A stretch of 64,000 bases of DNA from Flavobacterium sp. BFFFF1. GTDB lineage: Bacteria; Bacteroidota; Bacteroidia; Flavobacteriales; Flavobacteriaceae. Shown here one piece after another: positions 1 to 12,800 of the stretch. Below the pieces are notes generated by a model, which did no database searches, was not told the origin of the DNA, and saw only the letters and a program-made list of their open reading frames with translations. The stretch's first letter is position 1, and each line of letters starts with the position of its first letter. A program made the position numbers and the translations under genes. The stretch lies in assembly GCF_002256285.1 (NCBI RefSeq), contig NZ_NKJE01000010.1:62001-126000 (forward strand), written 5' to 3'.

Positions 1-85
1 GATTTTTCTTACCTTGCCAAAAAAAGATATTGGAATGAAATTTGGACTTTTTCTTCGGAAGTTAGCAGTACCGTGTTTAATTTTT

Positions 86-2083
86 ATGGGCAAAACAAAA
101 GTCGCGAGCCCCGTGGTTTTTATCTTTTTATGTGGAACGATGCTGCTACATGCCCAGCAATCCACATTGGACAGCCTGAAGTCCGCGCTGGTAAAATATG
201 AGGCGCGCAAAAAGAAAGCAGGGATTAGTGGTATTCATCAGATGGATACTGCGAAAGTACACCTTTACGATGCGTTGGCTTTTGAGGCACAAAAGAACTT
301 TTCAGAAGAAACGCTGGGTTTTATCAACGCCGAGCTAAAGCTGGCAAAGCAATTGAAATTCAAAGACGGTATCGCCGACGCGTACAACGTAATGGGAATG
401 TATTATGGAAACCAAGGTGATCTCCCTAAAGCATTAGCATGTTTTGAAAATACATTGGTCGTACGCAAACAGATGAAAGACCCGGCAGCGTTATCGTTTA
501 CGTATATGAATATCGGGACGGTATACAGCATGCAGGGCAATTATACGGCAGCACTTTATAATATCGTTAACGCAACTGAAATGGCCGCAAAGGCAAAAAA
601 CAGTTACGGAGTAGCTTCAGGATATAATAATATGGCGGTAATCTATAAAGCAATCGACAAACCGGATGAAGCGCTCGCCAGTTATATTAAGGCGCTGCGA
701 TTGTTTAAGGAACTAAAGGACATTTATAATATTCCAATCACCCAATTCAACATAGGGAGCGAATATCTGGAAAGAAAGCAATATGCAAAGGCAATGCAGT
801 ATTTCACTGAAAGCCTTCAAGGTTCTAAATTATCCGGGAATAAAGACGGTGAGGCCAACATATACATCGGTATTGGGAATTTGTTGAAAGCGCAGGGAAA
901 GTACAAAGAGGCATTAGTCCAGTACACAAAGGCCTACGAAATCAGGAAAAGTATTGATGCCAAAGCAGATATGGCCGCTTCTGAAATTGAATTCGGACGT
1001 ATTTATACCGACATGCAAAATTATACCAAAGCGATTCCTTATCTGGAACGCGGTTTAAAAGGATCGAAGGAAACTGGCAGCCTGAGCGAAGTAGAAAGGG
1101 CGTCGGAAGTACTTGCTGAAGCCTATGCTAAAAGCGGAAACTACAAAAGTGCTTATGAAAACATGGTGCTGTTCAAGGATACCCACGACTCCATATTTAG
1201 TATAAACAAAGACAAAAAGCTTACAGAGCTCCGGTTGACCTACGAGTTTAATAAAAAACAAGACGCACAAAAGGCGCTGCAACAGAAAAAGGATGCGGCC
1301 GTGGCGCAGCAATCACAGCAGCAGCGCAGTGCGATTTACGCGGCAGTAATCGCGTTGGTTGTCGTTTCGTTTTTTGCATTCTGGATTAACCATAACCTGC
1401 AGCGCAATAAAAAACAGAAGAAAATCATTGAAGCCCAGAACGAGAAAATCCAGCAGTCACTATCAGAAAAAGAAACACTGTTGCGGGAAATCCACCACAG
1501 GGTGAAGAACAACCTGCAGATTATTTCAAGCCTTCTGAACATACAATCAGAAAATATCGAAGATAAAAATCTCCTGTCATCCATCCGGGAAGGACAGAGC
1601 AGGGTGCAGGCGATGAGCTTAATTCACCAGAATTTATACCAATCGGAACAAGTCAATAATGTCGATATCGAAAACTACCTGAAGGAACTGGTGGTGTATT
1701 TGTCACAAATGTTTAATACCGATTCGAAAAAGATTGAAACTGCGATCAGCACCGATGGCATCCAGTTTGACATCGATACGGCAATCCCTTTAGGCTTGAT
1801 TGTGAACGAGTTGGTGTCCAACGCCTATAAGTATGCCTTTGAGAACAGGGAGAACGGCAGGATCAGAATCAATATTAAGGCTGTCGGCGACGACTATGAA
1901 TTGCATATTGACAACGATGGCAGGCCTTTACCAACCAATTTTGACATCAATGCTACAAAATCACTTGGACTTAAGTTGGTGTCCATCTTAAGCAGGCAGC
2001 TTCGCGGTAAATTTTCGTTCGAATCAGATGAACAGCAAACTTCGTTTATGGTGTCGTTCAGGGATTTGAAAACGCTGTCATAA
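86..2083 (+). CDS. TPR-containing sensor histidine kinase (HisKA_2 type)
   Basis: Membrane sensor kinase that should autophosphorylate on His and pass phosphate to a response regulator not seen in this window. After an N-terminal signal/anchor (ending LLHAQQ), about 300 residues of tetratricopeptide repeats form the extracytoplasmic sensor. One transmembrane helix lies at about residues 439-461, counted from an upstream TTG at 14, followed by a short coiled coil. The phosphoacceptor box is [18 protein letters not shown] (second His, about 495), typical of HisKA_2 kinases, and the C-terminal HATPase has an N-box [14 protein letters not shown]. The start is uncertain. TTG at 14 and ATG at 35 are in frame, but ATG 86 gives the most normal signal sequence. 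TPR kinases of this type are common in Bacteroidota. The stimulus is unknown. Confidence 0.85.
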   Translation: MGKTKVASPVVFIFLCGTMLLHAQQSTLDSLKSALVKYEARKKKAGISGIHQMDTAKVHLYDALAFEAQKNFSEETLGFINAELKLAKQLKFKDGIADAYNVMGMYYGNQGDLPKALACFENTLVVRKQMKDPAALSFTYMNIGTVYSMQGNYTAALYNIVNATEMAAKAKNSYGVASGYNNMAVIYKAIDKPDEALASYIKALRLFKELKDIYNIPITQFNIGSEYLERKQYAKAMQYFTESLQGSKLSGNKDGEANIYIGIGNLLKAQGKYKEALVQYTKAYEIRKSIDAKADMAASEIEFGRIYTDMQNYTKAIPYLERGLKGSKETGSLSEVERASEVLAEAYAKSGNYKSAYENMVLFKDTHDSIFSINKDKKLTELRLTYEFNKKQDAQKALQQKKDAAVAQQSQQQRSAIYAAVIALVVVSFFAFWINHNLQRNKKQKKIIEAQNEKIQQSLSEKETLLREIHHRVKNNLQIISSLLNIQSENIEDKNLLSSIREGQSRVQAMSLIHQNLYQSEQVNNVDIENYLKELVVYLSQMFNTDSKKIETAISTDGIQFDIDTAIPLGLIVNELVSNAYKYAFENRENGRIRINIKAVGDDYELHIDNDGRPLPTNFDINATKSLGLKLVSILSRQLRGKFSFESDEQQTSFMVSFRDLKTLS

Positions 2084-2087
2084 AACC

Positions 2088-2097
2088 CAGACGTCTG
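2088..2097. repeat. 10-bp perfect palindrome CAGACGTCTG
   Basis: Sits 5 nt after the kinase stop codon, in the short gap between two convergent genes. With no loop and no T-run it is not a convincing terminator. It may be chance. Confidence 0.25.
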
Positions 2098-2134
2098 TGG
2101 AAAGTTTGTTTGGATGGCATTTTACTTCAAAACT

Positions 2135-3676
2135 TTAGTTCTTCACGAACTTAAGAACTTTCCCATGTGCCTTAAGAATATAGCTTCCCTGTGCCAACGC
2201 GCTGATGTCTATGGACTGTCCCGGCTGTACCGTGAAATCGTTCATCCGTTGTCCTACCATGTTAAATATCGAACCATTCAGTATCGTACTGGTTGAAAAA
2301 TGAAGTACGGAGGACGCGGGGTTCGGATATATCGAAAATTCTATATCTGAATTTTGAGGTACATTCAGCGGAGCGTTGGTAATCCTTGTAAGATACGGGT
2401 AATTCTGAAATTCGCCGGCATTGTGGCTTAGGTCTCCAAAATTCGCATTCCCGTTTGCCATTCCACTAAGGAATACGGAACCATCAGCGGCCACACGTAC
2501 GCTATCGGTACGGTCATAAGAACTTCCGCCTGCGGTAACCGCCATGAGTACTGTTCCATTAGTATTATATTTTACCAGGACCGCATCATCCATGAAACTA
2601 TCGGCTGTAGTGGTAATCCCATTGCCCCAGTTTACGGTGCCCTGTGTCGCCCCTGCGAAGTAGATATTTCCTTCAGAATCAAGCTCCAGGAAGTTTTTCT
2701 TGCCAGTAATCACTTTTCCGCCACCATCGACTTCGCGTACCCATTGGTATTCCCCTTCGTGGTTCAGTTTTGCGAGGAAGAAGTCACTAAAACCACCATC
2801 AATTGGGCCTTCTGAAGTTATTGGGCCAAACGCATAACTGCCAAACAGGTAGGAACTAAAGTACACCTCATCCGGTGTCCTAGCCTTTATTTGGGGAAAT
2901 GGGCAGGTTACATCTTCTACATATTTGATCCATTGAAATGCACCTGTCGGACTGTATTTTACCGCGAAAGTATTGTAACCAAATGTGGTCGGTGCGGAAA
3001 CACCGCCATAGGTAGCGATACTTTCCGCGCAGGCACCGGCAGCATAAATATTGCCCTGATCGTCAATGCTGATCGAAGAAACCATTTTAGCATATTGCTG
3101 CGTGATGAGCATTTGTTCTTCACCAGCGGCATTCATTTTTGAAATGTAGGAATGTTGGTAGTCATCATATGCGATGTAGATATTGTTCTGCGAATCAGTA
3201 ATTATGGTTCTAAAATCGTTCACAAAACTGTCCTGGATTTCGATGGGTTTGTACCAGACCAGGTTTCCATCGGGGTCAAATTTGATCATCAGGAATTGAA
3301 CGCCCTGATTTATTGTAAGAATTGAAATATTATCAAAATTAATCGAATTGGTATAACCGGCAGCCATCAGGAGGTTTCCGGCATTGTCAGTTGCCATTTC
3401 GTATACTGTTACTTCACCGCTGAGTGTTTTGGTATAGATAAGATTTCCATTTTCGCCATATTTATTGTAGAAAACAGTGCCCATGACGTCGTTATAAGGG
3501 ACGGGATTTTCTTTGTACCCAGCCATGTAAACATTTCCTGAACCATCCGTTGCAAGCGGATAGCTGATTCCGTCCGGATTGAGGTTGAAATTGATCTCCG
3601 GAGTTTGCAGCCATTGGAAATTTTGGGAGTATCCGGCAGAAATGCAGGAAAGGAGTAGTAAGGTAATTTTTTTCAT
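2135..3676 (-). CDS. Secreted beta-propeller (SBBP-like) protein with T9SS type A sorting domain
   Basis: Exported protein of 513 aa, probably released or surface-bound through the type IX secretion system. The ATG at 3676 is chosen over one at 3844 because it begins a clean signal peptide (MKKITLLLLSCISAGYSQ), whereas the longer N-terminus is not signal-like. The body is a series of about 45-residue repeats of the form 'D..GN.Y.AG', with phrases such as KYNTNGT and DSQNNIYIAY. These resemble SBBP/Vgb-like propeller blades. The last 80 residues are a classical T9SS C-terminal domain (IYPNPASSVLHF, then a GSYILKA motif and terminal KFVKN). No catalytic residues are recognisable. The role is unknown, possibly adhesion or scaffold. 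Confidence 0.82.
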   Translation of the reverse strand: MKKITLLLLSCISAGYSQNFQWLQTPEINFNLNPDGISYPLATDGSGNVYMAGYKENPVPYNDVMGTVFYNKYGENGNLIYTKTLSGEVTVYEMATDNAGNLLMAAGYTNSINFDNISILTINQGVQFLMIKFDPDGNLVWYKPIEIQDSFVNDFRTIITDSQNNIYIAYDDYQHSYISKMNAAGEEQMLITQQYAKMVSSISIDDQGNIYAAGACAESIATYGGVSAPTTFGYNTFAVKYSPTGAFQWIKYVEDVTCPFPQIKARTPDEVYFSSYLFGSYAFGPITSEGPIDGGFSDFFLAKLNHEGEYQWVREVDGGGKVITGKKNFLELDSEGNIYFAGATQGTVNWGNGITTTADSFMDDAVLVKYNTNGTVLMAVTAGGSSYDRTDSVRVAADGSVFLSGMANGNANFGDLSHNAGEFQNYPYLTRITNAPLNVPQNSDIEFSIYPNPASSVLHFSTSTILNGSIFNMVGQRMNDFTVQPGQSIDISALAQGSYILKAHGKVLKFVKN

Positions 3677-3768
3677 AAGCTTTTGGTTTTGGTGTTTTTG
3701 CCGCATGCCATAGGGAAGATACCCAAATGACACTGAGGTTGCGTTCCTCACTTTTTTTTTAACCTGCT

Positions 3769-3776
3769 CAAAAATA
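3769..3776 (-). promoter_or_regulatory. Candidate Bacteroidota -7 box for the beta-propeller gene
   Basis: On the minus strand it reads TATTTTTG, an exact TAnnTTTG match, about 93 bp upstream of the chosen start at 3676. No good -33 TTTG is visible. It supports the downstream start. Confidence 0.35.
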
Positions 3777-3883
3777 ATATCACAGGAAGGAAGCATTTCG
3801 TCACAACCTAAAGGGCATACGTACCATTTTTTTTTGCATGTCATGAAAAAATTAATCCTTTACATAGATAAAATCTCCCTACT

Positions 3884-6800
3884 ATGAAAAATCTCTACAA
3901 ATTAATAGCAATTTTCTTCACGGGTATTGGCATCATGTCGGGTCAGGGAATAGGAAAGGCACTTGATTTCGATGGGAATGATGACTATGTCACTGTTGCC
4001 TCATCCGCGACGCCGGTCGTGGGAAGCTGGACCATATCAGCATGGGTGCAGCCAAAGCATGCCACGAAAAACATGCATATCTTCGATTCACGATCTCCAA
4101 GTGAATGCGGATTTGATATGCAGATTTTGAATGGGAATACCATCCATTGCGACATCGGTAATGGGACGTCATGGAAAACCGTTTCCGCCGACGCGACCTA
4201 CAACTACACACCCGGTGTATGGTTTCATGTCGCCTTATCCGTTGATTACTTTGGATATTACATTTATGTTAATGGAAAGATTATCGCGAGTGGACCGTTG
4301 GATTACACCGAAAATAACGTACTGATTGACACCAATCACCAGCTGCAGATTGGAAGGAACCCGAACTACAGCACGTATTACCGTGGTGCTATTGACGAGG
4401 TGCGGATTAATCGTACCTCAGGTCATCCCTCTGAGGCATTAATGACGGCGGAAATGAACAGCCCAGTGTACGGCATACCAAGTATAGTGCTTTCCTACAG
4501 CTTCAATAATGCAGCAACCACCGCCAATGGAAACAACCCGGGACAGACTACTGTCGTAAATGAAGCAAATAGTACGCGCTACGGGACAATGAATGCCTTT
4601 TATCTCCAAAGCGACATCGGAAACTGGACTACAGACCGTGATTATTATTCGGTACTGGTCAATGGGACTACTTTTTACCAAAACCTGAAATCGGCATTTG
4701 ATGCAATCAACGCTGGAACACATACCGGAAATGTTACAATCCAGATCATACGCGATACAAATGAGCCAGACACCGCCCAGCTTAATGGAAGCGGTACCGG
4801 AAGTGCATCCTACTCATCAATCACCATCAAACCCGTCGGTGGCGTACAGCGTACCATCAATGTCGGTGGGAACGGTATCTTCCTGAGCAATGCGTCGAAT
4901 GTCACCATAGACGGTCTCAATACCGACGGAAACAGCCTTAAAATTGTAAACGCCAATGCAGGCTTTTCGACTATTTGGATACACAACAATGCAAACTACA
5001 ATACCATCAGCAAATGTACTGTACTGGGTTCCGGCGCAGCAGGGATCATCAAATTTACGAACGCTGGTTCGCATACTATAAACAACACCATCACCGAATG
5101 TACCATCGGGCCATTCGATGCAAATATCCCAAACTACGGAATCTATTGGGAATCAAACAGCGTCTACAGGATCAGGGGGTTGAATATCACCTCAAATAAC
5201 ATTTATGACTATGGCATTGCGGGCGTATACGGTCAGGACGGTACCGTCAACGCGGCCATCAACGGCAATAAACTTTTCCAGACCACACCGAAAACCATAA
5301 GCGGCGGCCACTACGGAATTTTCATCGGCAATGCCTATGCAGACAACCAGTTGTCCACCATCAACAACAACACCATCGGATATTCATCAGCAACAGGGGC
5401 AGGTAGCTATACGCTTACAGGAACAGGAGATTTCAAGCCTATAGCAGTGTTGAATTCGGAAGCAACGGTCGGTACAACAACCATAGCCAACAACACCATT
5501 GCAGGTATTACAATGTCCGGAAATTTTTCGGGTGAAGGCCTTGCCGCGCCTTTTACTGCCATAGTTGACTACATAGGAGGCTGTACGATACACCACAACA
5601 CCATCGGGAGCCTGAGTGGCAGCTCCAGTATCAATTTTAATTCCACGTCGACATCAGCGATGGAATTTTATGGTATTCACAAAGCCAATTTGGGTAATTT
5701 TGATATTTCATATAACGACATCAGCGGAATTACTGCCATTTCTAATGGACAACTAAGAATGTCGATGATCAAGCTTGCGAGTGAGGTATCCCAGGACGCA
5801 GTGCGGTATTGTGTCGGAAACACGGTAGGGGGCATTACGCCAGATGCTATATCGAACCTGTCTACCACCGCAGGATCGGACATAGTCGGGATTTATACTG
5901 AAAGATCTGCTTTAGTTTCAGACAATACAGTACGGAATATCACCGGTAAAGCACCGGATGCCAACGGACGCGTAACGGGTATTTATGCATTTACAACCAA
6001 TCAATATTCGTCCGACGTTACCGTAAGCAGAAACAAGATTTACAACCTGACCAACACCAGCAACACCCCGGGGGCGATTAATGGTGTTGAAGGTTCCTCC
6101 ATACAGGCATTCTCAGTAATAAAGTTTGAAAAAAACTACATCCACAGTTTCAATACCACTGCTGCAGGGGCAGTTATGAGCGGTGTGAAATTGACCGGCA
6201 GGGGAAACTATGATGTCTTCAATAATATGGTATCATTGGGAATCAATGTTCCAACTGCCACCACCATACGTGGCGTTTATGGCCCTGGCCTTAATACCAG
6301 TACTACCGAAGTGACAATTACAAACAACAGCTTTTACATAGGCGGTACACAAACTGCTGGTACAGCCAGTTCAGAAGTAATCAATATAAGCAACATTAAT
6401 TACCGAAGATTCTTCAATAACATATTGGTCAATAACAGGACCAACGCAGGTGCTTCAGGTACACATTATTGCATGAACCTCTCCGTATTGGGCACCTTGA
6501 TGTACATGGACAGGAACATCTATTTCGGAAACGGAGCCGGATTTATGGTTGCTAATCTAAATGGTGTCAATCGTACCACGTTTGCCGATTACAGAAGCAA
6601 CTTAGGGCCCGGTTATAATGAAGGCGGTGGTTTTTTCTCCAATCCGCAGTACCTCGATCCGGCAAATGCGACTGCTCCCGACTTACACCTGAGCACCACA
6701 ATCCCAACTTATGCGGAAGGCAACGCGGATAACGATACATCTTATCGTCCTGCAGAGGATATTGACAACGAGGTACGCTCCGGCGCTACCGATATCGGCG

Positions 6801-9800
6801 CTGATGAAGGCAATTTCACAGCATTCGCAACGCCTGCAATTACAAACCTCAGTACCAGCTCAGGCTGTGTAGGCTCCTCATTGACCATCACAGGAAATAA
6901 TTTCTATCAGGTAACCGCAGTAAGGATTGGTACGACAAATTGTTCCATTACAGGCAGCACATCCAATAGCGTTACAGTAACCGTACCATCAGGAGCTTCA
7001 GGAGCAGTAGCGGTTGATGCATTTACAGGAACCGGCACAGGAGGTACATTTACAATTTACAGTGCGCCGGTGATTACATCCCAGCCTGCAACGCCTGCCG
7101 CTGTTTGCGCCAATTATGAATCAGCAACCATCAGCGTAACCGCTGCCGGCGGAAGCACATACAAATGGAGAAGGAATGGTATTCAATTGACCAATACGCC
7201 ACCTTTCAGTAATGTGACAACATCGACTTTAACGATTACGAACCCTGACTTTTCACAAAACGGATCATTGTATGATGTATTGATCACCGATGCCGGCAAT
7301 TGTGGAACGGTAACCTCAAATCAGGTAACGCTTACGGTCAAACAAAGGCCAACGATAGGGGTTTCAACACCGGTAACCGTCTGCAGGAATACCAGCACGA
7401 CGCTTACCGCTACAGGCGGTGTAAGTTATACCTGGAGTCCGTCAACAGGTTTAAGTGCGACAACCGGCGCATCAGTCACTGCAACGCCAACAGCAACAAC
7501 GACTTATACTGTAACGGGCACCAATGCAGGAGGCTGTACCAATACCAATTCTGTTACGGTGACTGTAAACCAATTGCCTACAATAGATGTTACGCCGGCA
7601 TCTGCCTCGGTTTGTCCCGGAAGCAGTGCCACCCTGACAGCGTCGGGCGGTATCAGTTATATCTGGAGCCCGGCTACAGGATTGAATACAACTACGGGAG
7701 CAACAGTAATCGCAAGGCCTTCAGCCACGACCACTTATACCGTTACAGGAACAGACAGCAATGGTTGTGTAAATACAAGAACCGTTACGGTAAGCATCCG
7801 TACTTTACCTGCAATCGGCGTATCACCAACTTCAGGTTCCATCTGCAATGGTGAAAGCCAAACCTTCACCGCAAGCGGCGGTGTTTCCTATACCTGGAGT
7901 CCTGCAACAGGCTTAAACACAACAACTGGAAATACGGTTATTGCGAGTCCAACATCGACAACAACTTACACCCTTACAGGCACGGATGCCAACGGCTGTG
8001 TCAATACCACCACTTTCACCGTGACCTTGAAAACACCTCCAACAGTCAATGTAAGTGGAGGAGGAGCGGTATGTCCCGGTTCAGGAAGGACATTGACTGC
8101 TTCAGGAGGCAGTGTTTCCTATTCGTGGAGCCCTGCGACAGGACTGAGTGCTGCCACAGGAGCTTCAGTAACCGCTTCGCCAACATCTACGACTACGTAT
8201 ACGGTAACCGGCACGGGCTCCAATGGCTGTACAGCGACAAATACGGTAACAGTAACAGTAAACACTTTACCAACAGTAAACATATCGCCATCAGCAGCGA
8301 GTGTTTGTGCCGGAAGCTCCGTAATATTAACGGCAAATGGCGCTTCTACTTACGTATGGAGTCCCGCCACAGGTTTGAATACCACTACCGGTGATACCGT
8401 GATCTGTTCTACGACCACTACCAGGACTTACACCGTTACAGGAACAGACAGCAATGGCTGTATTAATACAAAAACAGTTGTTGTTACTGTAAATAACAAA
8501 CCAACGTTAAATATTTCACCGGCCGCACCCACGATTTGTCCCGGGAATTCAGTTAGCCTCACTGCAAATGGTGCTACTTCTTATACCTGGAGCCCTGCAA
8601 CAGGCTTAAACACGACGTCCGGTGCTACGGTTGTGGCTTCACCGGCATCAACCACAACTTATACCGTAACAGGAACCGATGCGAACGGTTGTACCAATAC
8701 CAAAACGGTAACTGTTACAGTAGATACCAATGGTTCTTTTAGTTTTAATGTAGCCAGTCCTGTTATATGTTTTGGAAACAGTCAACCGATATCGATTACA
8801 GGTGGTGGTGCAGGAAACAGCTACAGCTGGAGCCCATCGACCGGATTGAATACCACGACAGGTGCTTCCGTGACGGCATCACCAACGACAACGACAACTT
8901 ATACGGCACAGTGTACTACATCAGCAGGTTGTACCAGCACCCGTCAGGTTACGGTTACCGTAAACAATCCACCAACAGTATCGTTAAATCTTGCGTCCGC
9001 AACAATCTGCAATGGCAATAGTGTGACGCTGATTGCAAACGGTGCGACTACTTATTCCTGGAGTCCGTCTACCGGATTGGATACGACCAACGGAAACACA
9101 GTGATTGCCAGCCCTTCCAATACTACAACCTACACCGTTACAGGCAACTCAAATGGGTGCAGTACTACAACGACAATTACGGTAAACGTAACGCCGCATA
9201 CCCCGGCTACTGTTCCCTTTAACAGCGCAACCATGTGTTCGTCAGATGCTCCGGTGCAATTAAGCGTAAACGATCCTGAAGTCGGTTCAGAGACCACGTT
9301 CTTCACTGAAGACTTTGAAAACGGCGGTACAGGCTGGTCTATAGACCGCGGTGCTTCATCGCCTACAGAAGCGGATTGGCTTGTCGAATTCTACGACACG
9401 ACTACTTTGGCAAAAAGCCATATCGAAAACGTGTTGGAAACCCCGGTTGATGTGCGTATTGTTTCTCCGGTATTCAGTACCGTGGGGTATAGCGACTGTA
9501 AGTTGACATTCCAGCAATACTATGCTGGGACCGCTGATGTCACTGCTGTTGCTGTGGAAATCTCGACCGATGCCGGAGCACATTGGAATGTTTTATACGA
9601 TTACATCAATGATGATATCGCCACTTTTGATTATTATGATATTGACCTTGCAAACTATTCCAATACGCCAAACCTGCAAATCAGGTTCAGGCAGGTAGGT
9701 AAAAACGGGCAAAACTGGTATGTAGATAATGTAACGATTAGAGGCCTACCGTCCCAGACCACCTGGTCTCCTACAGCAGGATTATATACCGACAGTGCAG

Positions 9801-12800
9801 CGACCGCGCCATACACGGGCAACGGAATCAGGTATGTGTATGCCAAACCAAATACGACAACAACTTATACCGCCACTACACCGACAGCCTCAGGATGCCA
9901 GCCTTCCGTAAATTCGATAGCGGTGCATGTAAATCCGTCACCGACAATGACTATTACCGGAAATACATCGGTTTGTCAGGGCAGTTCGACAGCACTACAT
10001 GTCAACGGTACGGGCGCTATAAGTTATGACTGGAGCCCGACTACGGGATTAGATACTGCTTCAGGAACTGATGTCGTTGCGAGTCCATCTGCCACCACGA
10101 CTTATACCGTTACCGCAGTAGCTGCCAATGGCTGCATCACTACGAAGGAAGTAACCATATCCGTACTTCCTTATACGCCAGCAACCGTAAATACCAATGC
10201 GGTTACCTCCTGTGTTGGTGCGCCGGCTGTGGCTTTGGAAGTGAGTGACCCGCTGTCAACTTATACTTTAATTAATGAAGATTTTGAAGATACCGCACCG
10301 GATTGGGAGAATGCAGGGTGGACTTTTAATTACAATGGCCCAACCGGAGGGCAGGCACAATCACCCTATTTTACATCGGCAAACAGCTATATGGCGACCC
10401 CCTCTTTCAATACAACAGGCATGACAAGCTGTGTACTGACATTTGACAGCTTCTATGGCAGTTGGTATAGCGATTGGTTTGTTGGAGTACAGGTTACTGT
10501 TGATAATGGAGCCAACTGGAGCACGCTTGTAAACTATACCGGAAATGCCCCCGACAATGGCCACAGCCGCCAGAATATGACCATCAACCTGGATGCCTAT
10601 ACGAACCAGCCTGATGTTAAAGTCCGTTTTTTCTATGGTACCAATGGCGGTTATGTATGGAATATCGACAATGTCCAAATTGAGGGCTTTGCTTCAAACA
10701 CCATCTGGTCACCGACAACAGGATTATATACCGATGCTGCTGCTGTAATCCCTTATACAGGGCAGAAATTAGACAAGGTATTTGCCCAACCTGCATCAAC
10801 GACGGTCTACACAGCGGACACTACGGTGCCCAATGGTTGCCGGACAATAAATACTATTAATGTAACGGTCGCAACGCCACCGACATTGAGTATTTCCGGA
10901 AATACAGATTCCTGTATCGGACAGGGTACGGTACTTTCTGCAACGGGTGCCGACACCTATTCCTGGAGTCCTTCAATAGGGTTGAATACCGATACCGGCA
11001 GCACAGTTATTGCCGATCCCTCGTCGACAACAACATATACCGTAACCGGGACTAAGGATGGTTGTTCTTCTACGCAAACAATTACCGTGACGGCACACAC
11101 GCCGATTGCAGCGACAGTTCCTTACCCCAGCATTGCAAAATGTGGCGCTACAGGTCCTGTAGCACTTACGGTTAATGATCCTGATCCGCCATTGATGCTT
11201 ATTGATCAGGATTTCTCCGGAAATCCTTCAGACTGGACCATCATTACTGCACCGACAGCAGGCGCAGGATGGGGCTATCAAAATTTTGGCGCCGGCAGGG
11301 AAGCAATTGCGCAACGGGATTCAGGAGATATGGACTCGCAATTGATTTCCCCAACTGTAAATACGATGGGACTTGAAGCCTTGGCATTGGACTTTGATTA
11401 TGACTATTTCTCTGGTTCAGGCAATTACAATATTGCAGCGGTTGAAGTTTCTGGCGACAATGGCGCCACATGGGATCAGTTGGCAAACTACGAAGGTTCA
11501 TTTGTAAGCGGTATGCACGCAAGATTTGATTTACAGGCTTATGTCAACCGGCCTGCCGTAACCATCAGGTTTAACTATGTAAGCGCTACTACTCAGGTAT
11601 GGCGATTGGACAATATAAAGTTGGGTTCTAAAGCCAAATATTCATCGTGGTCGCCCCTTTCGGATTTATACACTGACGCCTCCGCCACCACGCCATACAA
11701 CGGAGAGTTGCTTGATACGGTATATGCTGATCCAACGGCTACAACGGTTTACACTGTAACCACCACGGCTGACTCCGGCTGCGCCACAACCAATACGATT
11801 TCAGTAAATGTAGGCGCTGCGCCGCATATTACCGTTTCGGATGACAAAACCATCTGCGAAGGCGGAACTGGTGTTACACTGACTGCATCAGGCGCGGTAA
11901 ATTATGTATGGAGCCCATCAACAGGTTTAAATACGACTACAGGGGATACGGTTATTGCAAATCCATTATCGACTACAACCTATACTGTTACAGCTGATAA
12001 TGGAGGATGTACCACAATTGAAAACATTACAGTTACCGTGAATCCGTATACATTGGATGTAAGCCCGTCAAGTGCGGTAATAGCCAATAATGACAGCGTA
12101 ACGCTTCAGGCTTCAGGGGCGCTAACGTATTCATGGTCTCCTTCAACGGGACTAAATACCGCCTTTGGAGAAACCGTCGTTGCATCGCCGTCTTCATCAA
12201 CAACCTATACGGTTACCGGAATAACTGCTTCCGGCTGTAAATTTACCAAATCGGTAACGGTAATAGTGAACCAGCCGACATTTACCGATAATTCCCTTCA
12301 TTTTGACGGAATCGATGATTATGTGAATATGCCAAATTCACCCGTAACCGTTTCAGCTAATTTCACGATTGAAGGTTGGTTTAAGCCCGAAGAAGCTACA
12401 AAGAGGATGCATGTTTTCAGTACAAGAGGCGGTGGCGATCAGTCATTTGACCTGCAAATCACCGATGGACATATTTTTCATGCAGATCTGGGAACCGGGG
12501 GCAACTGGGAAAATACCGCGGCAGATATCGATCACGGTTATGCTGCTGACACGTGGATGCATATTGCCTGCGTGGTCACTCCTGAAAAATACAGGCTTTA
12601 TGTCAACGGTGCTCTTGTGGGTGAGATTGATGTTAATGCTAACATTTTGTTATTGGACGGCAACCATTTCCTCTCCCTGGGCAACAGCCAGACTGAAAGT
12701 ACCTTCTTTAAAGGGAATATCGATGATGTGAGGATATATAATACTGTACGATCAGATGCAGAAATACAAAGTGATATGAATAGTGGTGTTCCGGGTTCCG

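Noticed and set aside
2114-2296. Short plus-strand open frame
   Set aside because: Lies antisense to the C-terminal sorting domain of a convincing secreted protein and has no coding character.
7300-7854. 184-aa alternative frame inside the giant gene
   Set aside because: Arises from the low-complexity Thr/Gly repeat codons read in another frame. It has no signal or domain and is fully contained in the main frame.
7350-12285. Regular repeats suggestive of a CRISPR array
   Set aside because: Unit length is about 225 bp, the repeats are in frame and encode a protein pattern, and no cas genes are present.
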